This document shows, piece by piece, positions 17,009-24,987 of a DNA stretch of 34,385 bases. The stretch covers positions 1-34,385 of the forward strand of contig CAZEDB010000016.1 of assembly GCA_964510855.1 (NCBI GenBank), in the 5' to 3' direction. Every line of letters starts with the position of its first letter. The first letter of the stretch is position 1. The position numbers and the translations under genes are program-made. The DNA comes from UBA8828 sp964510855. Lineage in GTDB: Bacteria > Verrucomicrobiota > Verrucomicrobiia > Opitutales > UBA953. The notes beneath the pieces were generated by a model. The model saw only the letters and a list, made by a program, of their open reading frames with translations, had not been told where the DNA came from and made no database searches.

Positions 17009-17013
17009 CTCCT
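17009..17013 (-). promoter_or_regulatory. Shine-Dalgarno AGGAG for the secreted M60 gene
   Basis: AGGAG lies 7 nt before the ATG at 17001, an ideal spacing. It is singled out because no other start in the window has a comparable purine-rich site. Confidence 0.7.
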
Positions 17014-17041
17014 GCTAACAGCCTTTTAGGCTTTGGGTTCC

Positions 17042-17887
17042 TTAACGAAAAACGACGGTGCGCTGTCCGGCCAAAAACACCCGATCTTCTACCACGCTAC
17101 GCAAGCCGCGGGCGAGCACGGTGACTTCAATATCACGACCACGGCGGGCCATCGCCTCAGGGCTATCGGTATGATCCACGCGGATAACGTCTTGCTCCAC
17201 AATCGGCCCTGCATCGAGATCAGCGGTTACAAAGTGACAGGTTGCGCCTACCAGTTTGACCCCGCGAGCGTGGGCTTGGTGGTAGGGTCTTGCGCCAGGG
17301 AAAGAAGGTAAGAAGGCGTGGTGAATATTGAGAATTTTTCCCGCTAAGGCATCGCAGGTCGTTTCATCAAGGACCTGCATGTAGCGTGCTAAGACCATCC
17401 AGTCGCCTTGGGCTTCGGCAAAGAGCCGGCGCATTTCGGCCATGGCGGCGGTCTTATTTTCTGGGGTTACGGGTACGTAATGAAAGGGGATACCGTGCGC
17501 TTCGACCACGCGACGGTGGGTTTCGTGATTTGAAATCACACAGGGAATAACCAAGGGAAAGTCGCGGTCAGCTTGGCGTGCGAGCAGGTCGTAAAGACAA
17601 TGACCTTCTTTAGAAACTAAAACCACTACGCGAGCGGGTGCCGCAGGATCATGCAAGCGTGTCCTAGCGCTGAGTTCAGTGGCTAAGCCTGCAAGTTCTT
17701 GCCGGAGCGCGTTGCGGGGAGTCGCGGAGGTGAAGCAAAAGCGAAGGTAGAGCCGCCCATTTTCAACGTGGTGTTGGGCTGAGGTAATGTCGCCGCCGTG
17801 GCTATGAATCCAGGTGGCGATTTCGGCTAGTAGGCCGGCGCGGTCGGGTAAATCAACCGTGAGCCGATGGGGGAGGGTATTACTCAT
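17042..17887 (-). CDS. purU: Formyltetrahydrofolate deformylase
   Basis: The 281-aa protein has an N-terminal ACT domain (about 7-80, TVDLPDRAGLLAEIATWIH) and a formyltransferase domain. Signature residues are NIHHAFLPSFPGARPYHQA (187-205) and FVTADLDAGPIVEQD (219-233), including the Asn/His/Asp catalytic set. PurU hydrolyses 10-formyl-THF to THF and formate, balancing one-carbon pools and feeding PurT. The ATG at 17887 is preferred to a start at 17950 because it matches the ACT domain and overlaps the end of the upstream M60 gene by 8 nt (AATGAGTAA), a typical translational-coupling arrangement. A housekeeping folate enzyme between two M60 peptidase genes is an odd context. Confidence 0.94.
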   Translation of the reverse strand: MSNTLPHRLTVDLPDRAGLLAEIATWIHSHGGDITSAQHHVENGRLYLRFCFTSATPRNALRQELAGLATELSARTRLHDPAAPARVVVLVSKEGHCLYDLLARQADRDFPLVIPCVISNHETHRRVVEAHGIPFHYVPVTPENKTAAMAEMRRLFAEAQGDWMVLARYMQVLDETTCDALAGKILNIHHAFLPSFPGARPYHQAHARGVKLVGATCHFVTADLDAGPIVEQDVIRVDHTDSPEAMARRGRDIEVTVLARGLRSVVEDRVFLAGQRTVVFR

Positions 17888-19991
17888 TCTGGCTATTATT
17901 GTCGCCGTGAACTTCATCGGCATCGGCCATGGCTTCATTGCGCGAGCCAAAGAGGGTGCGATTGGCAGGGGGTGCGGCCTTAGCGGTTGGCTTAGGCGGG
18001 AAATCCTTAGGCATCCAAGGTTTGAGGCTTTTATTAAAGGTCTTCACGTGGTCGGTGTAGGGCCAGCCAAAGGTGGCAAAGTATGGACCAAGGTCATGGC
18101 CGGCATGCTTAGACCAAATTTTAAGTAAAATTTCTTTTTTCTTTTCGTCGGAGTCTTCCTTGGCGAGTGCGCCTAACGCTTCGCCGGCTTTTTTAATCAG
18201 ATCAGGAATTTCTGCGATGCGGGCTACGGCTTTTTCACGTTCGCCTGGCTTGGCCACCTTGAGTTTGCGATCAAAGGCTCGCACTTGTTTTTCAAGGTCC
18301 GCTTTTTCTTCTTCAAGATCCTCAACAATCTTAGCGGCCGCTCGACCTTCCCGATTATTGGTACGATTGACCAGTCCATCGGCTTTGCGGATATCTTTGC
18401 GCCGTCCAAGCTCAGCAAATGTCGCTTGCAGGGGCTCCCAACCAAAGGCGGCGATGGGATGATAGTACTGAGCTAGTAAATGGAAGGGCGAGCCAGCGTG
18501 CGCTTTGGGGTCGAGCGCCATTTCGTTGGCGAGGGCTACGAGGTCGCTGTGCCCGCCACCAACTTTTTGTCCGGAGATACGCTCCATGCAAATCAGGGAG
18601 AATAAATTACACGTCACCTCGACATAGCCGGAATACGTCCAAAGACTCGATTGTCGGTTGTGACCTAATTCGTGGTAGAACCCCCAGTTGCCTTGAGTGA
18701 GAAGTTGCCGCAGGCTCACCATGTCAGGTGCACTTTCAAGGTAGCACATGATAGGGTAGCCTGAGTGCATCCAGCCGACCGTAATCTCAGCATCGGACAC
18801 AATGCGTTCAGGGGAACGTCGTTTAGGTAGTGCCGCCAGCCAATCGCCGGTCTCCACTACTTTGTCCCAGACCTTCATGAGATTTTCTGGGTAGTCGAGT
18901 TTGCGCAAGAGCTCGGAGGGTACCGAGAGGATCATATTTTCACCGACGAGTTCACCCCAGGGAGCTGGGGCGAGGCGGCGATTATCCCACTCCGCCTTGG
19001 TCGTTTTACCGAGTTCGAAGAAGGGGGCTTCGACCGCACCCACGATTTCAACGCGTACGCGATCGCGCTCCCGGGCCCATTCTTCTCGGCTAGGAATTTC
19101 AATGTAGATGGGGCCACCGAAAGGGTTGGCTAATTCGACGCTACGTTTGTCGAGGGCACGGGTGTTGGTAATGATCGGCCAGCGCTTCCAAACATCTCGC
19201 TTACTCCCTAGGAGATTGCCGGAGTGACAGCCGATGCGGGCGACAAAGCCTTTATCAATCGCACTCGAGGGAATGCGGAAGGTGATACGTTCGCCGGGCG
19301 CGGCGTAAAGTCCGGTCGAGTGACGGCGGGGCGTGTTGAGTGGAATATTAACCGCCCAAATAACTCGGTCGGCTCCTGGCGCGATTGAACCTGGGAAGAG
19401 GTAGGCATCGGGGTGGGGCACGCAGCGGTCCGGATCGATCGAGGACCAATAGGCTTCGACGGTTTCACGAATGCGACCCATCGCTGCAGGATCGCCCCGT
19501 TGCACAGCAAGGGGCTCGCGTGGACTGATACGCAGGGCGTGGGCCGCTTGCGTTACTTTAGAGAGCCGTGCCGGATCTCCAAGGTGGGCTTCGGTTAAAC
19601 GGGTTGAGACCGTGCGATAGCGCTTAAGCAGTGAAGCATCAAAGTCATCGGGCGCATAGGTTGGTAGAGCAGGGGCAACCTCGGTTTGTGTTACTACCGT
19701 CTCAGGTGCAGGAGGGGTTGGTTCTACAATCTTTGGTGGAGCGGGTCGGGCAACTTCGGTGACCCCAGGTGGGGGCGCCGGGGTCGGCACCGTCGTGCGC
19801 TGGGCCACGACCTTGGGAGGCGCCTCACGGGTGTTGAGATGCTCATAGACCAGGAATCCGGTTGCGCCCAGAGCCAGCGAAACGATGAGCCAGAACGAGG
19901 GCCCGCCCACAAAGCCTTCTTCGGGCTCAGGCTGAGGCGTTACGGGCCGAGTTGGCCGTCGCGGACGGCTGGGCGGCGTAGGACGGCGCAT
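17880..19991 (-). CDS. Membrane-anchored M60-like zinc peptidase with coiled-coil insert
   Basis: The 703-aa protein has a basic Pro/Arg-rich cytoplasmic tail (1-25), one TM segment (about 31-51) and a Pro/Thr-rich spacer (about 56-113), so the catalytic part is outside the inner membrane. The peptidase region matches its neighbour at 15547-17001: TGLYAAPGER, WMHSGYPIMC, HELGH at 440-444 and Glu458 as third ligand. Between about 534 and 617 it carries a Lys/Glu/Ala-rich insert with heptad-like periodicity (for example VEDLEEEKADLEKQV) that the shorter paralogue lacks. An upstream start at 20036 would add 15 residues and intrude into an inverted repeat, so 19991 is chosen with moderate certainty. 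It is divergent from leuC and coupled to purU. Confidence 0.9.
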   Translation of the reverse strand: MRRPTPPSRPRRPTRPVTPQPEPEEGFVGGPSFWLIVSLALGATGFLVYEHLNTREAPPKVVAQRTTVPTPAPPPGVTEVARPAPPKIVEPTPPAPETVVTQTEVAPALPTYAPDDFDASLLKRYRTVSTRLTEAHLGDPARLSKVTQAAHALRISPREPLAVQRGDPAAMGRIRETVEAYWSSIDPDRCVPHPDAYLFPGSIAPGADRVIWAVNIPLNTPRRHSTGLYAAPGERITFRIPSSAIDKGFVARIGCHSGNLLGSKRDVWKRWPIITNTRALDKRSVELANPFGGPIYIEIPSREEWARERDRVRVEIVGAVEAPFFELGKTTKAEWDNRRLAPAPWGELVGENMILSVPSELLRKLDYPENLMKVWDKVVETGDWLAALPKRRSPERIVSDAEITVGWMHSGYPIMCYLESAPDMVSLRQLLTQGNWGFYHELGHNRQSSLWTYSGYVEVTCNLFSLICMERISGQKVGGGHSDLVALANEMALDPKAHAGSPFHLLAQYYHPIAAFGWEPLQATFAELGRRKDIRKADGLVNRTNNREGRAAAKIVEDLEEEKADLEKQVRAFDRKLKVAKPGEREKAVARIAEIPDLIKKAGEALGALAKEDSDEKKKEILLKIWSKHAGHDLGPYFATFGWPYTDHVKTFNKSLKPWMPKDFPPKPTAKAAPPANRTLFGSRNEAMADADEVHGDNNSQNE

Positions 19992-20021
19992 AGAATTTAG
20001 CCTGAAGACTAAATGGGGGTC

Positions 20022-20057
20022 GTCAATCCTGCCCACTTCCTTGAAGCAGGGATTGAC
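20022..20057. promoter_or_regulatory. Inverted repeat with outward TTGAC boxes, leuC/M60 divergent region
   Basis: GTCAATCCTGC (20022-20032) and GCAGGGATTGAC (20046-20057) are inverted copies with one extra base and a 13-nt spacer. The right arm holds TTGAC pointing to leuC, and the left arm holds TTGAC on the minus strand pointing to the M60 gene. Both read like -35 boxes inside operator half-sites. Convincing -10 boxes are not visible. As RNA it would be an 11-bp stem about 50 nt before leuC, without a T-tract. Confidence 0.5.
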
Positions 20058-20107
20058 CCGTTCGCCTCACCTCCTAGGTCTAGAGATTGCCTTATTGCGC
20101 ATCTTTT

Positions 20108-21517
20108 ATGGCCAAGACCCTCTTCCAAAAAGTCTGGGACGCTCATGCCGTCCGGCGCCTGCCTAACGGCCAGACCCAACTTTTTATCGGGACCCACCTG
20201 ATTCACGAGGTTACCTCGCCTCAGGCCTTTGGCATGTTGCGGGACCTGAATCTCAAGGTGCGTTACCCCCAGCGAACGTTTGCGACGGTGGACCATATTG
20301 TCCCAACCAATGAACTCAAGGAGCCCTACTCTGATCCTCTTGCTCAGGAAATGATTGTCGCACTGCGCGAGAATACCCGTGCGGCAGGCATTCGTCTTTT
20401 TGATACCAATACCGGCAAGCAGGGCATCGTCCACATGGTCGGACCCGAGCAAGGTATCACCCAGCCCGGCATGACGATTGCTTGTGGCGATTCCCACACT
20501 GCGACCCACGGCGCTTTCGGGGCGATTGCTTTCGGAATTGGTACCACCCAAGTGCGCGACGTACTCGCTACCCAGACGTTGGCCCTCTCGCCGCTCAAGG
20601 TACGCCGTATCGAAGTTAATGGTAAGCTCGCTCCTGGAGTTTATGCCAAGGATGTCATCTTACACATCATCCGCGACCTCGGGGTGAATGGCGGGATTGG
20701 TTATGCTTACGAATACGCCGGCACGACCTTTGATGCCTTCACCCTCGAAGAGCGCATGACGGTTTGTAACATGTCGATTGAAGGCGGCGCCCGCTGTGGT
20801 TACGTCAATCCCGACGATAAAACCTGTGCCTATCTCAAGGGCCGACCTTACGCGCCCTCTGAAGCTGAGTGGGATGCTACCACCACGCGCTGGAAGTCTT
20901 TTGCCTCCGACCCGGGCTGCACCTACGACGACATTAAAGTCTACGATGCCGCGACCATTCGCCCCACCGTCACTTGGGGCATCACGCCCGGCCAAGCGAT
21001 TTTCATCGATGAGTCGATGCCCACCCTGGAATCGCTCCACGGAGGCGACCGCGCCACTGCCGAAGAAGCGTACCGTCACATGCAGTTAGCGCCCGGTAAG
21101 CCTATTAAAGGCACGCGTATCGACGTTGCTTTCTTGGGTTCGTGTACCAACGGGCGCATTACCGATTTGCGTGAAGTCGCGAAGTACTTGAAGGGACGTA
21201 AGGTTAAGGCCGGCATCAAGGCCATTGTCGTCCCAGGCTCGCAGCTCACCTCGATTCAAGCTCAGCAAGAGGGGCTCGATAAAATTTTCTCGGAAGCAGG
21301 CTTTGAATGGCGCGGTGCCGGCTGTTCGATGTGTCTAGCGATGAACCCTGATAAATTAGTAGGCGACCAACTTTGCGCCAGTTCCTCGAACCGTAACTTT
21401 AAGGGCCGTCAGGGTTCGATTACTGGACGTACCGTACTCATGAGCCCGTTGATGGTTGCGGCGGCAGCGATTACGGGAGTGGTAGCTGATGCACGCGAGG
21501 TCTTCGACATTCGCTAA
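20108..21517 (+). CDS. leuC: 3-isopropylmalate dehydratase large subunit
   Basis: The 469-aa protein is a full-length LeuC. It isomerises 2-isopropylmalate to 3-isopropylmalate in leucine synthesis as a heterodimer with LeuD, using a 4Fe-4S cluster. Motifs are FIGTHLIHEVTSPQAF near the N-terminus, IACGDSHTATHGAFGAIAFG, FLGSCTNGR (first cluster Cys, near residue 350) and GAGCSMCLAMNPD (remaining two Cys, near 410-416). A TTG start at 20087 adds seven unlikely residues; ATG 20108 begins with the usual MAKTLFQKVWDAH. leuD follows after a small ORF, so this is a leuC-x-leuD operon. Regulation may involve the inverted repeat 50 nt upstream; no leucine-rich leader peptide is seen. Confidence 0.97.
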   Translation: MAKTLFQKVWDAHAVRRLPNGQTQLFIGTHLIHEVTSPQAFGMLRDLNLKVRYPQRTFATVDHIVPTNELKEPYSDPLAQEMIVALRENTRAAGIRLFDTNTGKQGIVHMVGPEQGITQPGMTIACGDSHTATHGAFGAIAFGIGTTQVRDVLATQTLALSPLKVRRIEVNGKLAPGVYAKDVILHIIRDLGVNGGIGYAYEYAGTTFDAFTLEERMTVCNMSIEGGARCGYVNPDDKTCAYLKGRPYAPSEAEWDATTTRWKSFASDPGCTYDDIKVYDAATIRPTVTWGITPGQAIFIDESMPTLESLHGGDRATAEEAYRHMQLAPGKPIKGTRIDVAFLGSCTNGRITDLREVAKYLKGRKVKAGIKAIVVPGSQLTSIQAQQEGLDKIFSEAGFEWRGAGCSMCLAMNPDKLVGDQLCASSSNRNFKGRQGSITGRTVLMSPLMVAAAAITGVVADAREVFDIR

Positions 21518-21519
21518 CT

Positions 21520-21971
21520 ATGCTCGCTCCGGCAATCGCTCGCGTCCTCGACCGCGCCGTCCGCGGTGAGTCGCTGGCTGCAGCTGCAGCGGCAGAAGGC
21601 GTGTCGGTGACTGAAAGCGTGGAGCTGGATGCGTGCCATGATGGTAAGCCCGTTTGCTGCGTACGCCCGCTTGCGATCCTCGATACCTTTCCCGTCTTTG
21701 CTGAGTCGCCCGCAGCAGCGCCCATCCTAGCTTCGCGCCGTGCCTCGCTCGCCCGTGCGCTCAACCGCCCGGTCGGCTTCTTGGCCCCTGGTTCCTGGAC
21801 CNNNNNNNNNNNNNNNNNNNNNNNNNNNNNNNNNNNNNNNNNNNNNNNNNNNNNNNNNNNNNNNNNNNNNNNNNNNNNNNNNNNNNNNNNNNNNNNNNNN
21901 NGCTCGCCCGTGCGCTCAACCGCCCGGTCGGCTTCTTGGCCCCTGGTTCCTGGACCTCCATCACTCCCTGA
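21520..21971 (+). CDS. 98-aa hypothetical protein between leuC and leuD (interrupted by gap)
   Basis: The ATG lies 2 nt after the leuC stop. Reading through the collapsed gap (last base 21801 joined to 21957) gives 98 residues ending in SWTSITP and TGA at 21969-21971. As printed, the reading frame is broken by 100 N plus a 55-nt duplicate. Codon use looks coding (third-position C and G as in leuC). The protein has an Ala-rich helix (AAAAAAEGVSVTES, about 21-34) and a Cys-containing segment (KPVCCVRPLAIL). I recognise no family and see no signal peptide. Tight coupling to leuC suggests a small accessory protein, but it could be a chance frame in a GC-rich spacer of about 330 nt. Confidence 0.5.
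21747..21956. repeat. Assembly gap 1: 100 N between identical 55-nt flanks
   Basis: Bases 21747-21801 are repeated exactly at 21902-21956, with 100 N (21802-21901) between. The repeat ends precisely at the N boundary on each side. This is what results when two contigs that overlap by one assembly word are joined by a scaffolder using a fixed gap length. The true sequence most likely contains the 55 nt once and no gap. It is not a biological direct repeat. Confidence 0.93.
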
Positions 21972-22007
21972 TCCCTCCTCCCTAATCTCTCATCCCTTTC
22001 TCTCCCA

Positions 22008-22607
22008 ATGTCCCTCGCTAAAATTACTCGCATCGCTGGTCGTGCTCTTGCCGTTCCGGGCGACGATATTGATACCGACCGTATCATCCCAGCCCGCTAC
22101 CTGCGTTGCGTGACTTTTGACGGCTTGGGTGAGCATGCTTTTCGTGACGAACGCTTTACCCCTGAAGGCGTCGCCCGTGAGCACCCTATGAACCGTCCCG
22201 ACGCCCGCGAGGCGGCGATTTTAATCTCAGGACAAAATTTTGGCTGCGGTAGTTCGCGCGAACATGCACCTCAATCGCTTTGGCGCTTTGGCTTCAAGGC
22301 CTTCATCGCCGGAAGCTTTGCAGAAATCTTTTTTGGTAATTCCACCGGTATTGGAGTTCCTTGCGTCACGCTCAACCCAGCCGATCTCGCCGCGCTCACC
22401 GCCCTCGTTCAAGCCAACCCCGCTGAAACCGTGACGATTGATCTTGAGTCGCTCCAAGTACAAGCGGGAGGTAAGACCTTTAAAGCTGCGATGCCGGATT
22501 CCGCCCGCTCCTCTCTGTTGGCAGGGAAGTGGGATAGTATTGCTGACCTGCTCGAAGGGGCTGCGTCAGCCGATACTATTGGTAAGAGTCTGCCCTACGT
22601 TAAGTAA
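22008..22607 (+). CDS. leuD: 3-isopropylmalate dehydratase small subunit
   Basis: The 199-aa protein is a normal-length LeuD, the swivel domain that completes the LeuC active site. The hallmark GDDIDTDRIIPARYL (18-32) and NFGCGSSREHAPQ are both intact, and a GNSTGIGVPCV-like segment follows. The leader is strikingly pyrimidine-rich (about 40 nt of C/T before the ATG with almost no G) and has no ribosome-binding purines. The gene belongs to the leuC operon and converges with the helical-repeat protein gene 28 nt later. No terminator is obvious in that short gap. Confidence 0.97.
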   Translation: MSLAKITRIAGRALAVPGDDIDTDRIIPARYLRCVTFDGLGEHAFRDERFTPEGVAREHPMNRPDAREAAILISGQNFGCGSSREHAPQSLWRFGFKAFIAGSFAEIFFGNSTGIGVPCVTLNPADLAALTALVQANPAETVTIDLESLQVQAGGKTFKAAMPDSARSSLLAGKWDSIADLLEGAASADTIGKSLPYVK

Positions 22608-22635
22608 GGGCAGGTACAGCCGCTAAGCGCTGCAA

Positions 22636-24570
22636 TTACCGAGTGGGCACTTCGGGTATCTCGAGGGTGCCAGGGTCGGTGCTAGGGGGCGTGACCGGAG
22701 CCATGGCGCCGGCGACTTTACCTGCGAGACGTTTTACCGCGGCATTACAAATCTCTGAAACCGGGTTAAGGTCTAATGCGGCCATCCACGCGGTAAGAGC
22801 GGCAGCATCATTGCCTTCTTTTTCATAGCGGGTGCCTTGGCCTTGCAGACGGGCATACTCGGCTACGAGCGGGGCAATGTCGGCGGTGGTACGGGCTAAA
22901 TTAAAGTCGTTGGCATCAATTTCGCGGGCGCGCTGTAAGAGGTCCCACGCTAAATAAGGATTACTACCCGACAAAGACTGTGCCTGCATCAGGATAGCTT
23001 CAATTTCACCGATCTTCGCTACCACTTCTTTGAGTTTAGGGAGACGGTCTTGGTCTTGAATTAGGGCGACAGCAAATTCGTCACGCCGGTTAAAGATATC
23101 TCGGCGTTTCCCATCGGCATACAGTTGGTCAAACTCAGGAATCTTTTGGGCTAAGACGTCTTGTCGATCAATCGCCTGTTTAGCGAAATCTTGAATCGCC
23201 GGATTTTGCGGCCAAATCTTGGCGGCCCGCTCAATTGCTGCCTCGGCCTTGGCCATATCTTTTTGCAGCACAGCCTGACGGGCGGCGAGCAGTTGCATAT
23301 TGGAGGCACTCTTGGCCGCTTCGACTTTCGAGCGTACCGCAGCCGCAGGGAAGTCTTTGGCAATCGCTACTACTTGATTCAAGTACTGTTCGACGTTGGC
23401 GAGGTCGCGCTCATCCCCCACGCGCTGAAGTTCGCGCAGGTCGCGCCAAAGTAGGAGCATAATGCGCTTTTTTGCTGGATCGTAGCCTTGCACGATAGGT
23501 TCATATTCACCGAGGAAGTAGGTTTCTTGCAGGCGCTCAAAGGCGCCATAGACTTCACCTTGACGGTAGAGGTCATCGACTGAGCGCATGCCCACAGCCA
23601 CATCATTGATGGCTTCGCGGCAAAGACCATCAAGCGACTCAAGCGTAGGTACGTAGTCCGAGATGGGGAAGAACTCCTTCACTTCCTTAGCGCCGACGCG
23701 GACGTTTTGGTTCTGGGCCTTAAACATCACCCGGTAGAAGGCGCAGGCGAGAATGCAATGCCGGTAGCGGCGAGCCAACAGGTGCTGCACGATTTGCGAC
23801 TGAAACTCGACTTGCGCCTGCAGGGCCAAGGCTGTCATGCGAGCTTGATTGGCGACAATCTCAGCTTGGGTTTTCTGTTCATCTTTAACCCGATAGCCGA
23901 GTTCGGTGGTACCGGTAGAGGATTTTAACATCGCCCCGCCTTTACCCTTCTTCTCGCTCTGCTGGGCGCGCTCATCGTTGGCGATTTCCATTTGTTCGCC
24001 GCGATTTTTCACCACGCCTTCTTGTTTGCGGCGAAGGTCTTCAAGTTGGTTATGGGTAACACCCATATTGCGAAACTCCACGCGCTGCTCCCAGACCTTG
24101 CGTACTTGCGAAGCTAGGGTGAGCGAACTCTCGCCGTCTTGCTCATACTTGGCGGCCTCAAAGAGCAAATTGAAGGCCTCTTGCTGATTAGGTGCCCAGG
24201 TGCGTTCGTTGATAGCAGCAGGGGAAAGTAGAGCTTCAATGCGTGCCAGCAAAGCGAGGTAGCGTGCGGTATCTTGGGCAGGGGCAGGGGCGGCGAGGTA
24301 GCGTTCGAAGCGCGCCCGCATCATGCGAGAGTTACCGAGATTAAACGTCTTCCCCTTCCACTGCATGGAACCATTTTCCATGTCGACGGAGTCACTGTTC
24401 ACATCGAACAAGCGATCCGCCATATTCTCTGAAGTTGTACTGCGGTAGTCGCCGCCTCCGCCCGCATTCACGGCGGCTCCGGGTTGTCCGCCTAGGTTCC
24501 CTTGGCCATAAGCCGAAGGTGAAATCGCAGCGCTTAGGACTGCGAGCAGGGCGAGAATAGGGATTCGCAT
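22636..24570 (-). CDS. Secreted helical-repeat (TPR-like) protein of ABCG operon
   Basis: The 644-aa protein has a signal peptide (residues 1-22, ending AYG) followed by a Gly-rich stretch. The rest is almost wholly alpha-helical. A charged, coiled-coil-prone part (about 160-225, many Glu/Lys/Arg/Gln) precedes helical hairpin repeats rich in Ala, Leu, Tyr and Asp that resemble TPR units, such as SNPYLAWDLLQRAREIDAND and, near the end, DAAALTAWMAALDLNPVS. I do not recognise a named family. The start is 6 nt after the stop of the 127-aa membrane protein gene, which itself follows the ABC transporter gene. This places it in a three-gene operon and suggests a periplasmic scaffold or substrate-handling partner of the transporter. 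That role is inference. Confidence 0.82.
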   Translation of the reverse strand: MRIPILALLAVLSAAISPSAYGQGNLGGQPGAAVNAGGGGDYRSTTSENMADRLFDVNSDSVDMENGSMQWKGKTFNLGNSRMMRARFERYLAAPAPAQDTARYLALLARIEALLSPAAINERTWAPNQQEAFNLLFEAAKYEQDGESSLTLASQVRKVWEQRVEFRNMGVTHNQLEDLRRKQEGVVKNRGEQMEIANDERAQQSEKKGKGGAMLKSSTGTTELGYRVKDEQKTQAEIVANQARMTALALQAQVEFQSQIVQHLLARRYRHCILACAFYRVMFKAQNQNVRVGAKEVKEFFPISDYVPTLESLDGLCREAINDVAVGMRSVDDLYRQGEVYGAFERLQETYFLGEYEPIVQGYDPAKKRIMLLLWRDLRELQRVGDERDLANVEQYLNQVVAIAKDFPAAAVRSKVEAAKSASNMQLLAARQAVLQKDMAKAEAAIERAAKIWPQNPAIQDFAKQAIDRQDVLAQKIPEFDQLYADGKRRDIFNRRDEFAVALIQDQDRLPKLKEVVAKIGEIEAILMQAQSLSGSNPYLAWDLLQRAREIDANDFNLARTTADIAPLVAEYARLQGQGTRYEKEGNDAAALTAWMAALDLNPVSEICNAAVKRLAGKVAGAMAPVTPPSTDPGTLEIPEVPTR

Positions 24571-24576
24571 AAAAAA

Positions 24577-24960
24577 TTAAAAGGCTTCGAGATCTTCAAC
24601 TTCGAGAATGTCGCGGCGCACGCGGAGTTTGAAGCGATAGCGCTGACCCGATTCAAAGTTAACCTCGAGTGCGGCGGGTACACGGAGAGGAACGGCTGCG
24701 GTATCATTGCCGCCATCGACCGGTTTTACCGAGAGCACGCGGCCTGCGCCTTCAACGTAAGCCAGCTGACGGTCGACTTGTGCGGCAAAGACGTACGCGT
24801 TGCCTTGCAGGGTAGCCCAATCCTTGCGGTAGGCTTCAGGCGAGAAGGGTGGTAAGTTGGCAAACTTACCCCCTTGGCGGTTCATGAGGATTACCCCCAG
24901 TAAAATGAGTACCGCCGCTGGAATGCCTAGGGCGATAAGAAGGGGGTTGGGCTTAGCCAT
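24577..24960 (-). CDS. Small single-pass membrane protein of ABCG operon
   Basis: The 127-aa protein has one N-terminal TM segment (about 7-26, LLIALGIPAAVLILLGVILM) followed by a soluble, beta-rich domain with several Arg/Phe/Val alternations (LRVRRDILEVEDLEAF at the end). No family is recognised. It lies between the ABCG-type transporter gene (26 nt upstream) and the secreted helical-repeat gene (6 nt downstream), so it is likely expressed with both. A membrane tether linking transporter and periplasmic partner is one reading; there is no direct motif for it. Confidence 0.8.
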   Translation of the reverse strand: MAKPNPLLIALGIPAAVLILLGVILMNRQGGKFANLPPFSPEAYRKDWATLQGNAYVFAAQVDRQLAYVEGAGRVLSVKPVDGGNDTAAVPLRVPAALEVNFESGQRYRFKLRVRRDILEVEDLEAF

Positions 24961-24987
24961 CGAGATAAAGTCTAGGGGTTGGGCGGA

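Noticed and set aside
17888..17950. 21-residue extension of PurU
   Set aside because: It would overlap the upstream M60 gene by 71 nt and precede the ACT domain without homology; ATG 17887 gives an 8-nt overlap and the usual start.
20087..20107. TTG start for leuC
   Set aside because: ATG at 20108 begins with the family's MAKTLFQKVWD; the added seven residues are not conserved in LeuC.
20013..20201. 62-aa ORF running into leuC in another frame
   Set aside because: It has no leucine-codon cluster expected of an attenuator peptide, and it overlaps leuC by about 90 nt; likely chance.
21747..21956. 55-nt direct repeat as a mobile-element target duplication or att site
   Set aside because: Copies end exactly at the N boundaries and the same length occurs at a second, unrelated gap, so assembly overlap explains it.
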